Of a stretch of 64,000 nucleotides of DNA, positions 1 to 12,200 are shown in pieces. Origin of the DNA: Pocillopora verrucosa (lineage: Eukaryota; Cnidaria; Anthozoa; Scleractinia; Pocilloporidae); the NCBI RefSeq assembly GCF_036669915.1, contig NC_089324.1:7278244-7342243 (forward strand). Reading direction: 5' to 3'. Made by a program: the position numbers and the translations under genes. Positions within the stretch are counted from its first letter, which is position 1; each line of letters starts with the position of its first letter. The notes under the pieces are model-generated. The model was not told where the DNA came from. It did not search any database and saw nothing but the letters and a program-made list of their open reading frames with translations.

Positions 1-412
1 ATACATTACTGTTTCATATACATATAGTACAAATATATTACTGTTTCATATACATATAGTACAAATATATTACTGTTTCATATACATATAGTACAAATAC
101 ATTACTGTTTCATATACATATAGTACAAATATATTACTGTTTCATATACATATAGTACAAATATATTACTGTTTCATATACATATAGTACAAATATATTA
201 CTGTTTCATATACATATAGTACAAATATATTACTGTTTCATATACATATAGTACAAATATATTACTGTTTCATATACATATAGTACAAATATATTACTGT
301 TTCATATACATATAGTACAAATACATTACTGTTTCATATACATATAGTACAAATATATTACTGTTTCATATACATATAGTACAAATATATTACTGTTTCA
401 TATACATATACA
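1..412. repeat. 32-bp AT-rich minisatellite, about 13 copies
   Basis: The stretch is a head-to-tail array with a 32-bp period (for example the TAGTAC word at 25 and again at 57). The copies are nearly identical; a few have ATACATT in place of ATATATT. There are no unique spacers between copies. The array runs off the left edge of the window, so its full length is unknown. The equivalent places in the other two units hold only about one (33,940-33,975) or one and a half (59,430-59,485) copies, so the expansion is specific to this unit. Confidence 0.97.
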
Positions 413-3400
413 GCACTATTTCCACCATGCTATAGCTATATACTACAAACCGTTAGCCGTAAAAGCCATCACCCAATTGAGACCCTCGTTGTTTCTCCAC
501 TCCTAATTTACAAAGACACTTTGAATGCTTAAAGACCTAAGGCATTCCTGTTTTTCGAAAATACGTGTACAAACATATGGGTTACGTGAGAAAACGCCAG
601 TACCAATATTGGTCGCCTGCTTTCGAGCTCCGCTGGCGTGCGTTCCATGATACGACTGAGTGACTTAGTAAGTCCGTAAGGCTTATTGCATGTGTTTTGA
701 AATAAATGTTGGTAAAGGGAAAATAACGAATGGATAAACGTAGAGTCTTCGAATGAGATAACTTTAAAATGCCAGAGATGAGCGAGGAAAATTTTTTTTC
801 TAGTTAACATTATTGTTCCTAAGTAAACAGAACTCACGTTTGAATTTCCAATTCATAAAGAAATTTAATTTGTAAGCCACATCTTTCACAAAAGGATGTT
901 TAAGTTTTAAAGTTTGGTTCTGTAAAGCAAATTAATTTCAAAATGCAACCGAACTATTATTTTTTTACCTCTTACAGTACTTCTCATGTGAGTTGTTGCC
1001 CCGGCCAAATTTGTGTTATTTTTACACATACGAAATTTCAGTTTCGTCATTTAAGTTTCCGTTCAATTTAGTCTGCCCGCTTTTCTTATTCAATTTGCAT
1101 ATGACGCAATTTATATTCCATTTACGAACTAACAGAAAAGGACAACATCAACATCAACCACAGTGTGAGACACAATGTTTGGCAAACATTACACTTTTTT
1201 GTGCTAAGGGGACCCTTACTGGCCGATCGACCAACTGCAATCCGTGGAATGTTCGCAACAATGCTCAATAACAGGAATTTTGGAATCACTAAACACTGTG
1301 AAACATGGCTAATATCGTTACTGTGGTTTGCTAGATGGTAGTACTGGTAGAAATTGCTGATTGAAATCATTAAAGTTGTGCCATGAGGGGAATTTTGTTT
1401 GAATGTTTTGGCGCGTACTTTTGTAGTGCTGGACGCTGATAGTGGGGTGTTATGGCATCACGGAATCGAACCTCACTCTCCTCGACCGCTCGTAATTCTT
1501 CGCCGGACAAATCTTTGAGATCAGCGACGCCATCGCTTTTGGCATCGACAGGGAAATTAGCAGCTTCTTTATCAGGTAAAGTTTCTCCGTAAAAACAACC
1601 GTTCAAAGGTCTAAAGTACACAGCTACGACACAACAGTTCCTCCATATCGTAAATTGTTAGTTAGAACAACTTCTTCAGTCTCGGAACCCTATCCAAACG
1701 AGGTCTTTCCAAACAGAAAGAGCCGGTTTTTGCCAAAACAAAGGGTCACTCATTGAATAGACTGGTGTGCGAGATGTGCTTTCTGATATTTCATTACTGC
1801 CAGAAAGAATTTGATCATTTCGCATTATCTGAAACCTAAACCTCTTTACACCCTAACATCAGTATCTATATTCTCCATACTTTTCTCTGTACAATTCCTC
1901 TGGTACTGACAAGGAGAATTTGTTTGACAATCAAAGCTTCTAAAGTTGGTGATCATTTGCCTTATTCTCATTATCTTAATGAATGACTCAGCAGTATTAT
2001 TGTAAGGAGAAATTAAATACTGATCACTCTCAGGGTTCAAAGGTTACAAACACAAATATCTCACAGTCTCCACGCCAGGTGAATTGTCAGTGAAAAGGCG
2101 CTCGGTTCAAACATTAGATTAACGTTCCACAAATAAAAGATTGTCCTGCGCTTCGTCTAATAGAAATCCTAGGTAAATCGGCCGACGAAAAGCGGTCAAA
2201 CTCAATAGGTAATTGATAACAGTTAAAAGACCTTATCCACAGGCGCTTACGTTTGGCCTTCATGTTCAGCGGGCCATACAGTCCAACAGATTCAGCGTAA
2301 GAGATAGACAACCACATTTTTATTGGCTGCCTGATGTGACTGACGTATGACGTGTGTTGGAAAAAACTAAAAGGACGAAAAGAGATGTTTAAAAATATTT
2401 TCAAAGCAGGGCACTGAAGGCTACAGGTTATGGTAAGTACTGTCTGTGAAAACATCTGATTCACTACCATTAATTTGCCTAAACTGCATCAAACCTCTTT
2501 CAGTTATGAATTATGTGATAATGACTTGGCGGAAGAGAATTCTGATATGTGCGATAGAAATTGAGAGAAATTCATAAACGGCAAAGTCGGTTTTGACGTT
2601 TTTAACCCCACCTAGACCTACGAAACATTGACTAAGTTCGACGAATTAACTGGTATCTTAACCGGCATTGGACATGATGATTTCTTTCAAGCTACTTTCC
2701 CTGACGATTAAATTCCGACATTCCCTGAGTTAGTCGAAAGACTATCTAAAAACACACTAACCTCGCGCAGAATTCCAACCGTTATGTGAAAAATATGAAT
2801 TCATAATGTCCATTACAATAGCTTAAATGATATTCATTCGGATGTTTGTTACCCTACTTTTGAAGCGCCACCTGATGAAATATATTTCGGTTTTGTACGT
2901 CTAACTTTTTTTACCGATGATGGATGTGAGCATGCAAAAATGAAACAATTCACTTTGGTTTCAGGTGACATCCGGTCTCAGCATAAATTGTTTTGCAAGA
3001 ACCGTTGGATTTTTAACCCAAAATTGCAATCAAGACTTGTTACAGTACTGAATTGGAGCTTCTGTTTTGAAAAGGTAAGCTATTTGTGCTCGATGACTAT
3101 CTTTTCATGAGCTGTTTATTTTTTTCAGGAAGTGCGATTTGTGTCATCGAAGACAAACTTGGTAATTAAGAAGAACGGCTGGATTGATCAGTGTTGTACC
3201 CTTACAAAACAACACATTGCCGTCTTCGTTTATCTCTTAAGGGTGTTAATCTTAATAAGACGGAAATATTGTAACAATCGCGTGATATCATGATCGAGGG
3301 GATCTCGTTTCGTGTAAGTGAGGATCAACAAATGATACGTCTTTTAGGGAGGGGAGGGAAAGGGGAATAATGAACCTGGACTACTCTCACAAACAGGAAT

Positions 3401-4870
3401 TTTCCTAAGAATGTACATCATCGGTCATCGATTTGAGTTTACACATTCTCTTCATTCAAACGATTTAAAGTTAAAAAGTAGTGCACCGAGGGATTAGCCG
3501 AGTCAGTCAAAAGTTGAAAATCCCATGTGACAGCCGAAGTTAATAATTATGCTCGAAAACTTGGTGAACGAATTTGAATCGAAAAGCCTTTTCCTGAGTA
3601 GGTCAGGTTTTTTTCCGCAGATTCTTTTCCTGAAACTCATCAAAACTTTCTTCAAAGAACGAGTGATTTTTCCTTCTTGGGTTAGGAACTCCTAATTACT
3701 CGGAAAATTATTTACTTTGCCAGATTGGTATAAATTTTCTCGATGATTCCTGGCTTTAAGCCGATTCAGTCCGTTTACTTTCAGTTTTATGGCGTGACAA
3801 GAAACAAAAAAAAATGTTGATAAATTCCCGACTTTTAACCATTTTTATCCTTTTTTTCCCCAGGAAAAAATTGACCTCCTTTACCTTCATCAAAATCAAT
3901 AAGGAACGTTTCTAACTTCAAAAGGTAATTTGCATCGATGCTGACTGTTTTAGAAATCGAAACAACTCTAGTATCGTTATGAAAGCTACAAAAAAAAAAT
4001 TAAAAGAATAACAACATTAGCAGCATATAGAAATCTAAATTTAAGTAAAACTGTGGTAAATTCGCCCATGAAGTTTACAACTTGCTCAGAGACGATTGGG
4101 TGCAGATGTAATAAAGAATCGTTGCCAATTTCAAATGAATAGCATACTTATTCGATTCAACTAAATTTGAAGAGGATGCGATAGCAATGTTCAAAAATAT
4201 TAGTGTATTCAAGAAAACCTTCAAAAATCGAGATTTTTCACGACTCGAATTTTTAGTGAAAATCGCTTAAAATATCTCGGATGCGGCCATGTTTCTGCTC
4301 ATAATTACTCCATTTCCATAAAGTTTATTTGTTTAGGAGTATATAGAAGTGATGAGATCTGTGTGAAGTTACGTAAGCATAGCCGTGCGAAACATATATT
4401 TTGCATCGGTATTTCGCTCACGACGACGGGCGAATGACAAATGGGGATTATGACTGTGATCTGTTGACATCTGGTAAAACATGCTACTGATTCTGTTGAA
4501 GACATTCTGGGCTCATTTCATATTTTAATACACAATATTATGTTTACAAAATGCACCTGATGAAATGAATCCCATCTGGAGTGCTAATAAAAGTACACTT
4601 TGCCAAGCTTGGTGTACGCGGGAAACTACCTGCCGGTCGCTGACTTTATACACCCAACCGTATGCAATATTTTAGAAGGATATCTGCGGCTGGAAAGTGC
4701 CCAGATATTCTTCAAGACTCACACTGGCCACTTGTTTGAATGATCAGTCGTTTGAATAGAGAAGATGAAATACTTTACAAGGGGTCTTTAGACATCGAAA
4801 ACGATCTGTACCATCTGCACCTTTTGAGAGTAATAGTACCACAGGGCACCCAAGGTATCAGGGTATTATT
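413..4870. repeat. Flank segment A of the tandem segmental duplication
   Basis: The sequence from the Minisatellite edge to about 4,870 recurs almost colinearly at 59,480-64,000 (segment C), and with more changes and extra DNA at 33,970-41,960 (segment B). I see no convincing protein gene in it: the open frames are short, change between copies and lack family resemblance. One minus-strand frame (1,370-1,621) is open in A and C but carries stop codons in B, so it is not supported as a gene. The segment contains one TTAACCC-type element (1,841-2,047). Relative to B it lacks about 0.8 kb near 3,700 and about 2.9 kb near 4,030; C shares both of these gaps. Confidence 0.9.
1841..2047 (-). mobile_element. 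TTAACCC/GGGTGTAAAG short interspersed element
   Basis: About 207 bp. On the minus strand it starts near an AACC..TTTGAACCC end and finishes in TTAGGGTGTAAAGAGG. It shares its body (TCTCCTTACAATA, CAGTACCAGAGGAATTGT, GAGAATATAGATACTGATGTTAGG) with elements at 13,671, 24,629 and 25,065, and with the orthologous copies at 35,491 and 60,931. The ends are inverted-repeat-like and no coding capacity is seen, so it looks like a MITE-type non-autonomous element. The family is common in coral genomes as far as I recall. Confidence 0.7.
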
Positions 4871-5216
4871 ATCAGAGGATTATCCCCTTCCCCCCTCGGT
4901 GTCTCTGAACCGGAAATGCTGATTTTATTTTATTGTTTTGTTTGAGTTGGGGGATATTATAACTATTTCTTTACATCTGGTTCATCCCAAACCCCTTCCA
5001 AAGAGTCTAGATCAAAACGCTATACTCTGGTCCGCTACCCGTACGCCTCTCCCTAAAGTCACTTCCAATCCAGCCTCACCACTCCGCAGGCTTTTTCAAT
5101 GAAAAGGGAGGGACCTCTGCACAAAAAGGCATATGATTTGAAGGACCAGACTAAAGACACCCCTTCCCAGAAAACCCTGCATGTGAGGGCTCGCGATTCT
5201 GTAGTTTAAAGCGTGT
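4871..5216. other. No gene seen
   Basis: This stretch of about 350 bp separates flank segment A from the zinc-finger-like pseudogene. It holds only short frames and no recognisable repeat, RNA or element ends. Confidence 0.5.
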
Positions 5217-5815
5217 TCACAGAGTTAACCGATGTTTCACCCTCTCGCGGAGATTATACCGCCGAATCTCTCTTTCCAGTGGCTCTAGATCTTGGTGAGC
5301 AATGTTGATGTCGCTGGCCTCCGGAAATTTTCCGGTATTCTTTAAGGTCGCCAGTCTAGAAAAATAGCTTGCAATCTGCTGAGCTGTGAGCCACTCCTCT
5401 TTGTCGAAAAAGCGTTCGTTAGTACCCTCCCGACATAGTGTGCGTATTCGTTTTAAAGCATAAGGCGGGGTCACCTTGCGCCCAGTCTCTTCACCAACAA
5501 GAAATACCTCGAGAAGGAAGTTATTCACCTGTTCCGTAAGTCTACTACACTTCCTTGCCTTGAGGGCCCAGCCACGATGCACGCCGTTGGAGCTGTTGGC
5601 GGTAGAAGTACTGGAGGTCTTGTGGGTTTCTGGTATTTTTGCTTTCATAGAGGAGCATTTCGCCGCCCACTGCCGTCTGATGTGATCGTACTGCATCTCC
5701 CGGTGAAGTTTGTACTGGCGCTTGCCGAAGTCGATATGGCTGACAAGGTAGTAGTCAGGGTGCTAGACTTTAGTACACCCTTCCTCAGGACATGAAAACA
5801 AGGCGCTTGCAGTTT
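5217..5815 (-). pseudogene. Degenerate C2H2-type zinc-finger protein fragment of a cnidarian-wide unknown family
   Basis: The minus-strand frame from the ATG at 5,696 to 5,217 encodes 159 residues with a helical core (GEETGRKVTPPYAL, then EEWLTAQQIASYFSRL). I have seen this type of sequence in uncharacterised cnidarian and molluscan proteins, where it follows a C2H2 finger. Reading upstream in the same frame gives CPEEGC at about 5,775-5,795 and a downstream SHIDFGKRQ, which fit the two halves of such a finger. A TAG at 5,763-5,765 separates them, so the finger is interrupted. The basic C-terminus ends at a normal stop. No partner gene or promoter is apparent. It could instead be a two-exon gene whose intron hides the TAG, but I see no good splice pair. 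Confidence 0.45.
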
Positions 5816-6480
5816 CTTCGCAGTTACGTTCCCTCACATCTTTCGCTGATAATGGATTTCTCCACCAAGAAGCTGGCCTTTTCAACTCGCCTTTTGCAGT
5901 GTCTGGTGCGTAAAAGGCTTAAAAACCTTTATACCTGTCACTTGTTGCGTTGACTCCATGGGAAGAGCCTTTTTCCGAGATCCTACTCCCACACGAAATG
6001 CGCGCCACACTCATACTAAAAATTATTTAGCTGACTTATGCCCGCCCACTTTACGGGTGTTAACATTTGCTCTGCTTGGTCGAGCCCCCGTACGAGTCAA
6101 TAGCCTCCTTCAGCTGCACTGCAGTAGTAACACCATGACCTGCAAACCAATATCCACAGGCATGAGTAAGTGCATGTTTGAAGCTTCAGGTGCTGTGGCC
6201 TTTATGGGAGGTGCGCGAAGCATGCTGGTTCTTCGAGCATGGGCTTTAAACTACGAGGCGCAATGTTGTACCTATTGCCACTAGTTACGAGCGAACATGA
6301 TTCGGCGAGGCAATGAGCGCAGTTTATTGCCCCATCCTTCGCGGTAATAATCCAGATTTGATTGTAGGCCTCGAGACTGCGGAAGGGTTTTTTTGCGTAT
6401 AATAGCTAGTCTTGAAAACAAAATAGCACAGCAAATGAGTCGATTCCACCGGCGAGAAGACACCGGAGGTGCCAGCGCCA
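5816..6480. other. No gene seen
   Basis: There are only short unsupported frames on both strands and no recognisable family. The 108-residue plus frame at 5,958-6,284 has skewed, low-complexity composition and no counterpart in unit 2. Confidence 0.4.
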
Positions 6481-6899
6481 ACGCAAGCGGATACAGAAAA
6501 CTTTTACTTTTATTTTGTACTCAGCAAATGCAAAACAAAGCTTGTATTGCTGAGCTTGGTGCCCACTACTGATTCGACATCGAAGGAAATGTCGATAACC
6601 TTTACTCCTGGTTCATCAATTATTTGTTTTTTGGACTCGATTTCTTACTTAATGACTACCATGCACGTTTGGTCATTTTCATAACAAATGACAAATTTGA
6701 GCAATTGCGCAAACCTAGTGAGCCGATAATATGAACGGCGGTTTCCAAAGTATCGAAGGCTAACGATCCCTCACTTGTCATGCTATCCAGGCCTGGGAGG
6801 CTCTTCTATTTCGATGCGTTACACACCTGTTGAAAGATTGTTTACAGCGATACGGCATCTTTTAGTGAAAAGGCTAATCTACATATGTTAGTCATATCT

Positions 6900-9288
6900 G
6901 TCAACTCTGTGGTATACCCTCCTCCTGGTGTTCTTCAGAACGCTCGGCAGTAGGAGTCCCCTATAAAAATGAAATTTCTGCATTCAGTTTGAAAATAGGG
7001 TGTGCCGTGGGGACACAGTCAAATTATTATCACCTTTCACCTTCTTCAGGTTTCTTAAAGGGTACAACGACCAAATCTAACCATGTCATGTCTAACATGA
7101 GCTGTTAGGGACGGACCATTATTTCTCTGACGAGGAGAGGGGGGGGGGAAGAGACAAAAATTATTTTGCATGCAAACAACTTGTTATTTCCTTTTTTCAG
7201 CTGCAAAAAATTTAATTAGGGGGTTGCATACAATTTATTTCAGTTTGCTGCGCTTGCAAATAATTCATTTCAGTGTTTACGGTTCTGCAAACAATTGATT
7301 TCAAGATTTTTGATTCCCCCACCCCACTTGCAAATAGAGTATAGTATACATTCGACTGGCACTCGCTTGCAGGACTCAAACTGTATGTGAAATGTTGCCT
7401 TATTGTTGCATAGAAGCTTAAAAATAAATTTATTGGGATGACTACCGTTTTACAAAAGCACTAATATTTTAATTTCACAGTATTTTACCTGTGTATTACC
7501 AGTTGTTTCCTCGGAGCAGCGCACAGTCTCGCTGTTATTAGATAAACATTTGCTACATATCCCTTGAAAACCAAAATAATAATGCTATTTTAACTCGGAA
7601 GCATGATAAAACTTATATTTTATCTCATGCTGTGTTCATTTTCAATGTAGCCGGTATTCCGAGACAACATTAAATCATTACAATGAGTTACCTTGTCCAG
7701 TCTCGCGAAGCACACCGAAGTCTCATCATATTTTTCTCGACATCTCCTTGGATATCCCTCTGAACGGTTTCTGTTTGCTCTGATGCTCAGGATATTTACA
7801 AACTTTACTTGGCCGTCATCCCAAGCCAAATTCGTTCCTGTGCCCGGGAAAAATTGTGAGATCTTCTTCGCACTCGTCGAACAATCCAACGCGGGCCAAA
7901 CATAGTTTACCGTCTTCCTCTACTCCTTCCCGGGGAGGCTTGAAAACAACCATACAAGTGCTCTTTTGTGCTACTTTTACAATTCTTCACAATAAAAATA
8001 GATCTAGCGCTCTTGTTTCGAGTAGAAAGAGTACATTCTTTCTTAGAATATTTCTGGAAGGTACAAACACATTTAAAATCGCCCATCTTTACGAAATAGA
8101 AAGCGTGGGAAATGTCGGTGTCTGGTGAGTGTCAAGCAATCCTCTCAGCGCGTTACCAAAATAATGCCGTCGGAAAACAAAAATAGTTTAAAATATATTG
8201 AATTTGTATTTTCGATATACTTCATCATTACTTTCCTTTTACTGCAAACAAATAAGTACCTTTTCATCTGTAACCGAGGCAATATAGAAGGGCCTAAAAG
8301 TTGCGGTGCAATAAAAAAAATAAAATAAAAAGCGGCCTGGCTTCTTATATGATTTTTAGGCAAGATAAAACTATTTTTTGTTTTTCAAAATACTGCTAAA
8401 GATCTTCTCGAAGCTTTCCTTGCGTTCTGGAGACTTATAAACAAACGGACTCTGTATTACGATACTCTGGCACGTGTCACGTGACCCTCCGAGGCACGCT
8501 GGATTGCCGTATATCAAGGGCGACATAACACACCATTATTATTATCATTGCTTAGATCATCAATTACTCAAGCTGGAAAAAGCATTGAAATGAATCAAAA
8601 CATGGCCGCCTGTTTGCTTTTTCCCGCTATTTTAGGGGTATATTCCGTAATTTCGCAAAATGGTTAAAATTGTCAAGTTTGATGGATGGCTCACAAATAT
8701 AAAAACAGGACAATAATATATTTTTTATATTTGTACATAAAAATCAAGGTTTCTACTTTCACTTAACGAAATATTTTTTGTTGGCTTGAGAAACACCCAC
8801 ATCATGAATTCACTGCATTTTTGGCACGGATTTTTGCGCATTTCTTTAAAAAAACTTAAAACTCGTATAGCCCTCTTAAAAATTAGTATCTAGATAAACC
8901 GTTTGGTTTAGATTGTAGGTTCATTGTGGACAACAAGTGAGCCAAATTTGGGCTAAATTGGGGGGGAGGGGGGGGTCGTCCAGACTCGTCTGCCATGTGG
9001 TCACGTTCTAAAAAGACAAGGAGTTAGATAAATTGCGCGAACGAAAGCTCAAAAACAATTAACCAAACTCCGTTAAGACAAGTAACAAAAGTACGCGAAA
9101 AATGTCCATGTCATTTTTCCAATATATTGACGTAATTTGCTAATTGTGAAATCACGTGCGCCGCGCATGTAAATAAAAAAAACTACAAGGCCAGGAGTGG
9201 AAAATGAAAATTGTAATTTGAAATTTAAAACTAAAAAGATTTTCTGCAAACAATCCGTGAATAAGTTTTGACTTATTTCTCCTTGACA
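6900..9288. repeat. Upstream segment of TPR-CHAT copy 1, duplicated at 42,400-44,673
   Basis: From GGTATACCCTCCTCCTGG onward this segment is colinear with 42,408-44,673 of unit 2, with many substitutions and small indels. A shorter shared block at about 6,490-6,600 matches 42,055-42,150. The minus-strand frame at 7,620-7,889 is seen in both copies. It abuts a possible donor (GACAAG then GTAACTC) and could be an old exon, but the start of that frame is not conserved. The segment contains the signal-peptide-like frame at 8,590 and ends at the splice acceptor before the TPR-CHAT start codon. Confidence 0.85.
8590..8667 (+). CDS. Short frame with signal-peptide-like sequence (copy 1)
   Basis: The frame encodes 25 residues beginning MNQNMAAC, followed by a hydrophobic run and a small-residue end, which is the layout of a secretion signal. 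The stop is directly after QNG. Its paralogue at 43,939 is five residues longer. Both lie about 0.6-0.7 kb upstream of the TPR-CHAT start codon. The end of the frame could be a splice donor (AAATG followed by GTTAAA), which would make this a first exon. Joining that donor to the acceptor at 9,288 does not keep the TPR frame. It may be a chance frame. Confidence 0.25.
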   Translation: MNQNMAACLLFPAILGVYSVISQNG

Positions 9289-9289
9289 G
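9288..9289 (+). promoter_or_regulatory. Probable splice acceptor before TPR-CHAT copy 1
   Basis: TTTCTCCTTGACAG is followed by GGTCAAGATGG. The same layout precedes copy 2, so a 5' non-coding exon probably lies upstream of both genes. Confidence 0.5.
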
Positions 9290-9296
9290 GGTCAAG

Positions 9297-12200
9297 ATGG
9301 ACAACATAAAAGAAGCTATATATCAGCATAGGTAAAGTAGTCACCGAGTTCCTTCGCAAAACTGGTCGCGTGTTGCAAGCCATCCAGGTGTACAAGGAAT
9401 GTTTGGTTAATACCCAGTCAAGCGCAGGCTATCAATAGTTCATTGGCAAACGTTATGTTCAAAATCATGACAACGGTTGGAAACACCCATGGCCAGGCAC
9501 CATGTTACTCAAAGCTCGGAGTAATGTTCCAATCATATGGTCAATATGACAAGGCCCGAGAATATCAGGATAAAGCACTCGCTATCGCAATAGAAATTGG
9601 TGACAGGGATGGAGAAGTATCAAGCTACGGAAACCTAGGAACTATCTTCCAATCACTCGGTCAATATGACAAGGCCCGAGAATATCAGGAGAAAGCACTC
9701 GCTATCAGATTAGAAATTGGTGACAGGGATGGAGAGGCAGCAAGCTACGGAAACCTAGGAACTTGGTTCCGATCGCTCGGTCAATATGACAGGGCCCGAG
9801 AATATCAGGAGAGAGCACTCGCTATCAAAATAGAAATTGGTGACAGGCATGGAGAAGCAACAAGCTACGGAAACCTAGGAACTGTGTTCCAATCTCTCGG
9901 GCAATTTGACCGTGCCCGAGAATATCACGACAAAGCACTCGCAATTAAAAACGAAATTGGTGATAGGCATGGAGAAGCAACAAGCTACGGAAACCTTGGA
10001 ACTTTGTTCCAATCACTCGGTCAATATGGCAAGGCCCGTGAATATCAAGAGAAAGCACTCCTTATCAGAATAGAGATCGGTGACAGGGATGGAGAGGCAG
10101 CAAGCTACGGAAACCTAGGAACTTTGTTCCGATCACTCGGTCAGTATGACAAGGCCCGTGAATATCAGGAGAAAGCACTTCGCTATCCAAATAGAAATTG
10201 GTGACAGGAATGGAGAAGCAACAAGCTGGGGAAACTTAGGAACTGTGTTCCAATCACTCGGGAAATTTGCAAAGGCTCGAGAATATCACGAGAAAGCACT
10301 CGCTATCAAAAACGAAATTGGTGACAGGCATGGAGAAGCAACAAGCTACGGAAACCTTGGAACTTTGTTCCAATCACTCGGTCAATATGACAAGGCCCGA
10401 GAATATCAAGAGAAAGCACTCGCCATCAAAATAGGAATTGGTGACAGGAATGGAGAAGCAACAAGCTACGGAAACCTAGGAACTGTGTTCCAATCACTCG
10501 GTCAATATGACAAGGCCCGAGAATATCATGAGAAAGCACTCGCTATCAAAAACGAAATTGGTGACAGGCATGGAGAAGCAACAAGCTACGGAAACCTTGG
10601 AACTTTGTTCCGATCACTCGGTCAATATGACAAGGCCCGAGAATATCAGGAGAAAGCACTCGCTATCCAAATAGAAATTGGTGACAGGAATGGAGAAGCA
10701 ACAAGCTACGGAAACCAAGGAACTGTGTTCCAATCACTCGGGCAATTTGCAAAGGCCCGAGGATATAACGAGAAAGCACTCGCTATCAAAATAGAAATTG
10801 GTGACAGGCATGGAGAAGCAACAAGCTACGGAAACCTTGGAACTTTGTTCCGATCACTCGGTCAATATGACAAGGCCCGAGAATATCAGGAGAAAGCACT
10901 CGCTATCAAAATAAAAATTAGTGACAGGCATGGAGAAGCAACAAGCTACGGAAACCTAGGAACTGTGTTCCAATCACTCGGGCAATTTGACAAGGCCCGA
11001 GAATATCACGAGAAAGCACTCGCTATCAAAAACGAAATTGGTGACAGGCATGGAGAAGCAGCAAGCTATGGAAACCTTGGAACTTTGTTCCGATCACTCG
11101 GTCAATATGACAAGGCCCGAGAATATCAGGAGAAAGCACTCGCTATCAGAATAGAAATTGGTGACAGGCATGGAGAAGCAACAAGCTACGGAAACCTTGG
11201 AACTGTATTCCAATCACTCGGTCAATATGACAAGGCCCGAGAATATCACGAGAAAGCACTCGCTATCAAAATAGAAATTGGTGATAGGCATGGAGAAGCA
11301 ACAAGCTATACAAACTTCACTGGTTTGTTTCTCTCACTCGGCAAGTATGCAAAGGCTGACGACTATTTAAAGAAGGCAATGGCAGTTAGAAAGGGTATCG
11401 ATGATAGAAGGGGAGAAGCAACAGATTACAGTCATCTTGGTCAAATTTCTTTTAAGCGTGGTGAATATGACAAGGCTCAAGAATATTACGAGAAAGCCCT
11501 CGCAATTCACATGGAAATCGGTGAGAGAGAAAGAGTACCAGTCAACTACAGGAATTTAGCATTGTGTTTCCAATCGCTTAGCAAATATGACATGGCCGAA
11601 GAATACCTTAAGAAGGCTCTCCTATTAAGTAGGGACATTGGACTCAACTTAAGCGAGTTTTACTGCCTCTGTAATCTATCGGTGTTAAAGTTCTCACATG
11701 GTCATCTCGAAGAGGCTTGTTCGTATCTTTTTCAAGGTATCCAAAAGTTCGACACTTTGAGAGGTTTACTTAAAGAAAACGATCAGTTTCAAATAGCTCT
11801 CTTAGAAGAACACGGCACCTTTTCCTACAAGTTATTCAGTAGGTTGCTTTCTTCCACTGGAAAACCTCAAGACGCCCTTTACGTCGAAGAGCTGAGAAGG
11901 GCACGAGGCCTGGCCGACTTGATGGCAGCTCGATACTCTCTTCAAGAGCAGATCTCAAGCGATCCACAATCTTGGTGTGGCATTCAAAGGATCATCACAA
12001 AAGAAGCAGACTGTGCATGCCTGTACATTTCGATTGGTGAAGATGAGGTACGGTTTTGGATAATTACAGCAACGGGAGCTATTCATTTTTCAGAAAAGAA
12101 AGTGAGCCTGGACCAAAACAAGGTGACCGGAATAGTCCCTGAGTTAGATGAGTTTTTTAAAGAAGTCTTCTGCAGCCACGTCATTTTATCCGAACGGAAT

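Noticed and set aside
1..412. CRISPR-like array
   Set aside because: The repeats are directly adjacent with no unique spacers, and the DNA is eukaryotic.
1440..1500. tRNA-like T-arm (GGTTCGATTCC on the minus strand)
   Set aside because: The T-stem has mismatches and no D-arm, anticodon arm or acceptor stem can be drawn around it.
1370..1621. Minus-strand frame starting MYFRPLNGC as a gene
   Set aside because: Open in A and C but interrupted by stops in B. The differences between A and C are mostly amino-acid changing, and no family is recognised.
7620..7889. Minus-strand frame near the TPR-CHAT upstream segment as a gene
   Set aside because: Conserved in both copies together with the whole duplicated segment, but the start differs and a competing frame overlaps. 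Only the donor-like end is suggestive.
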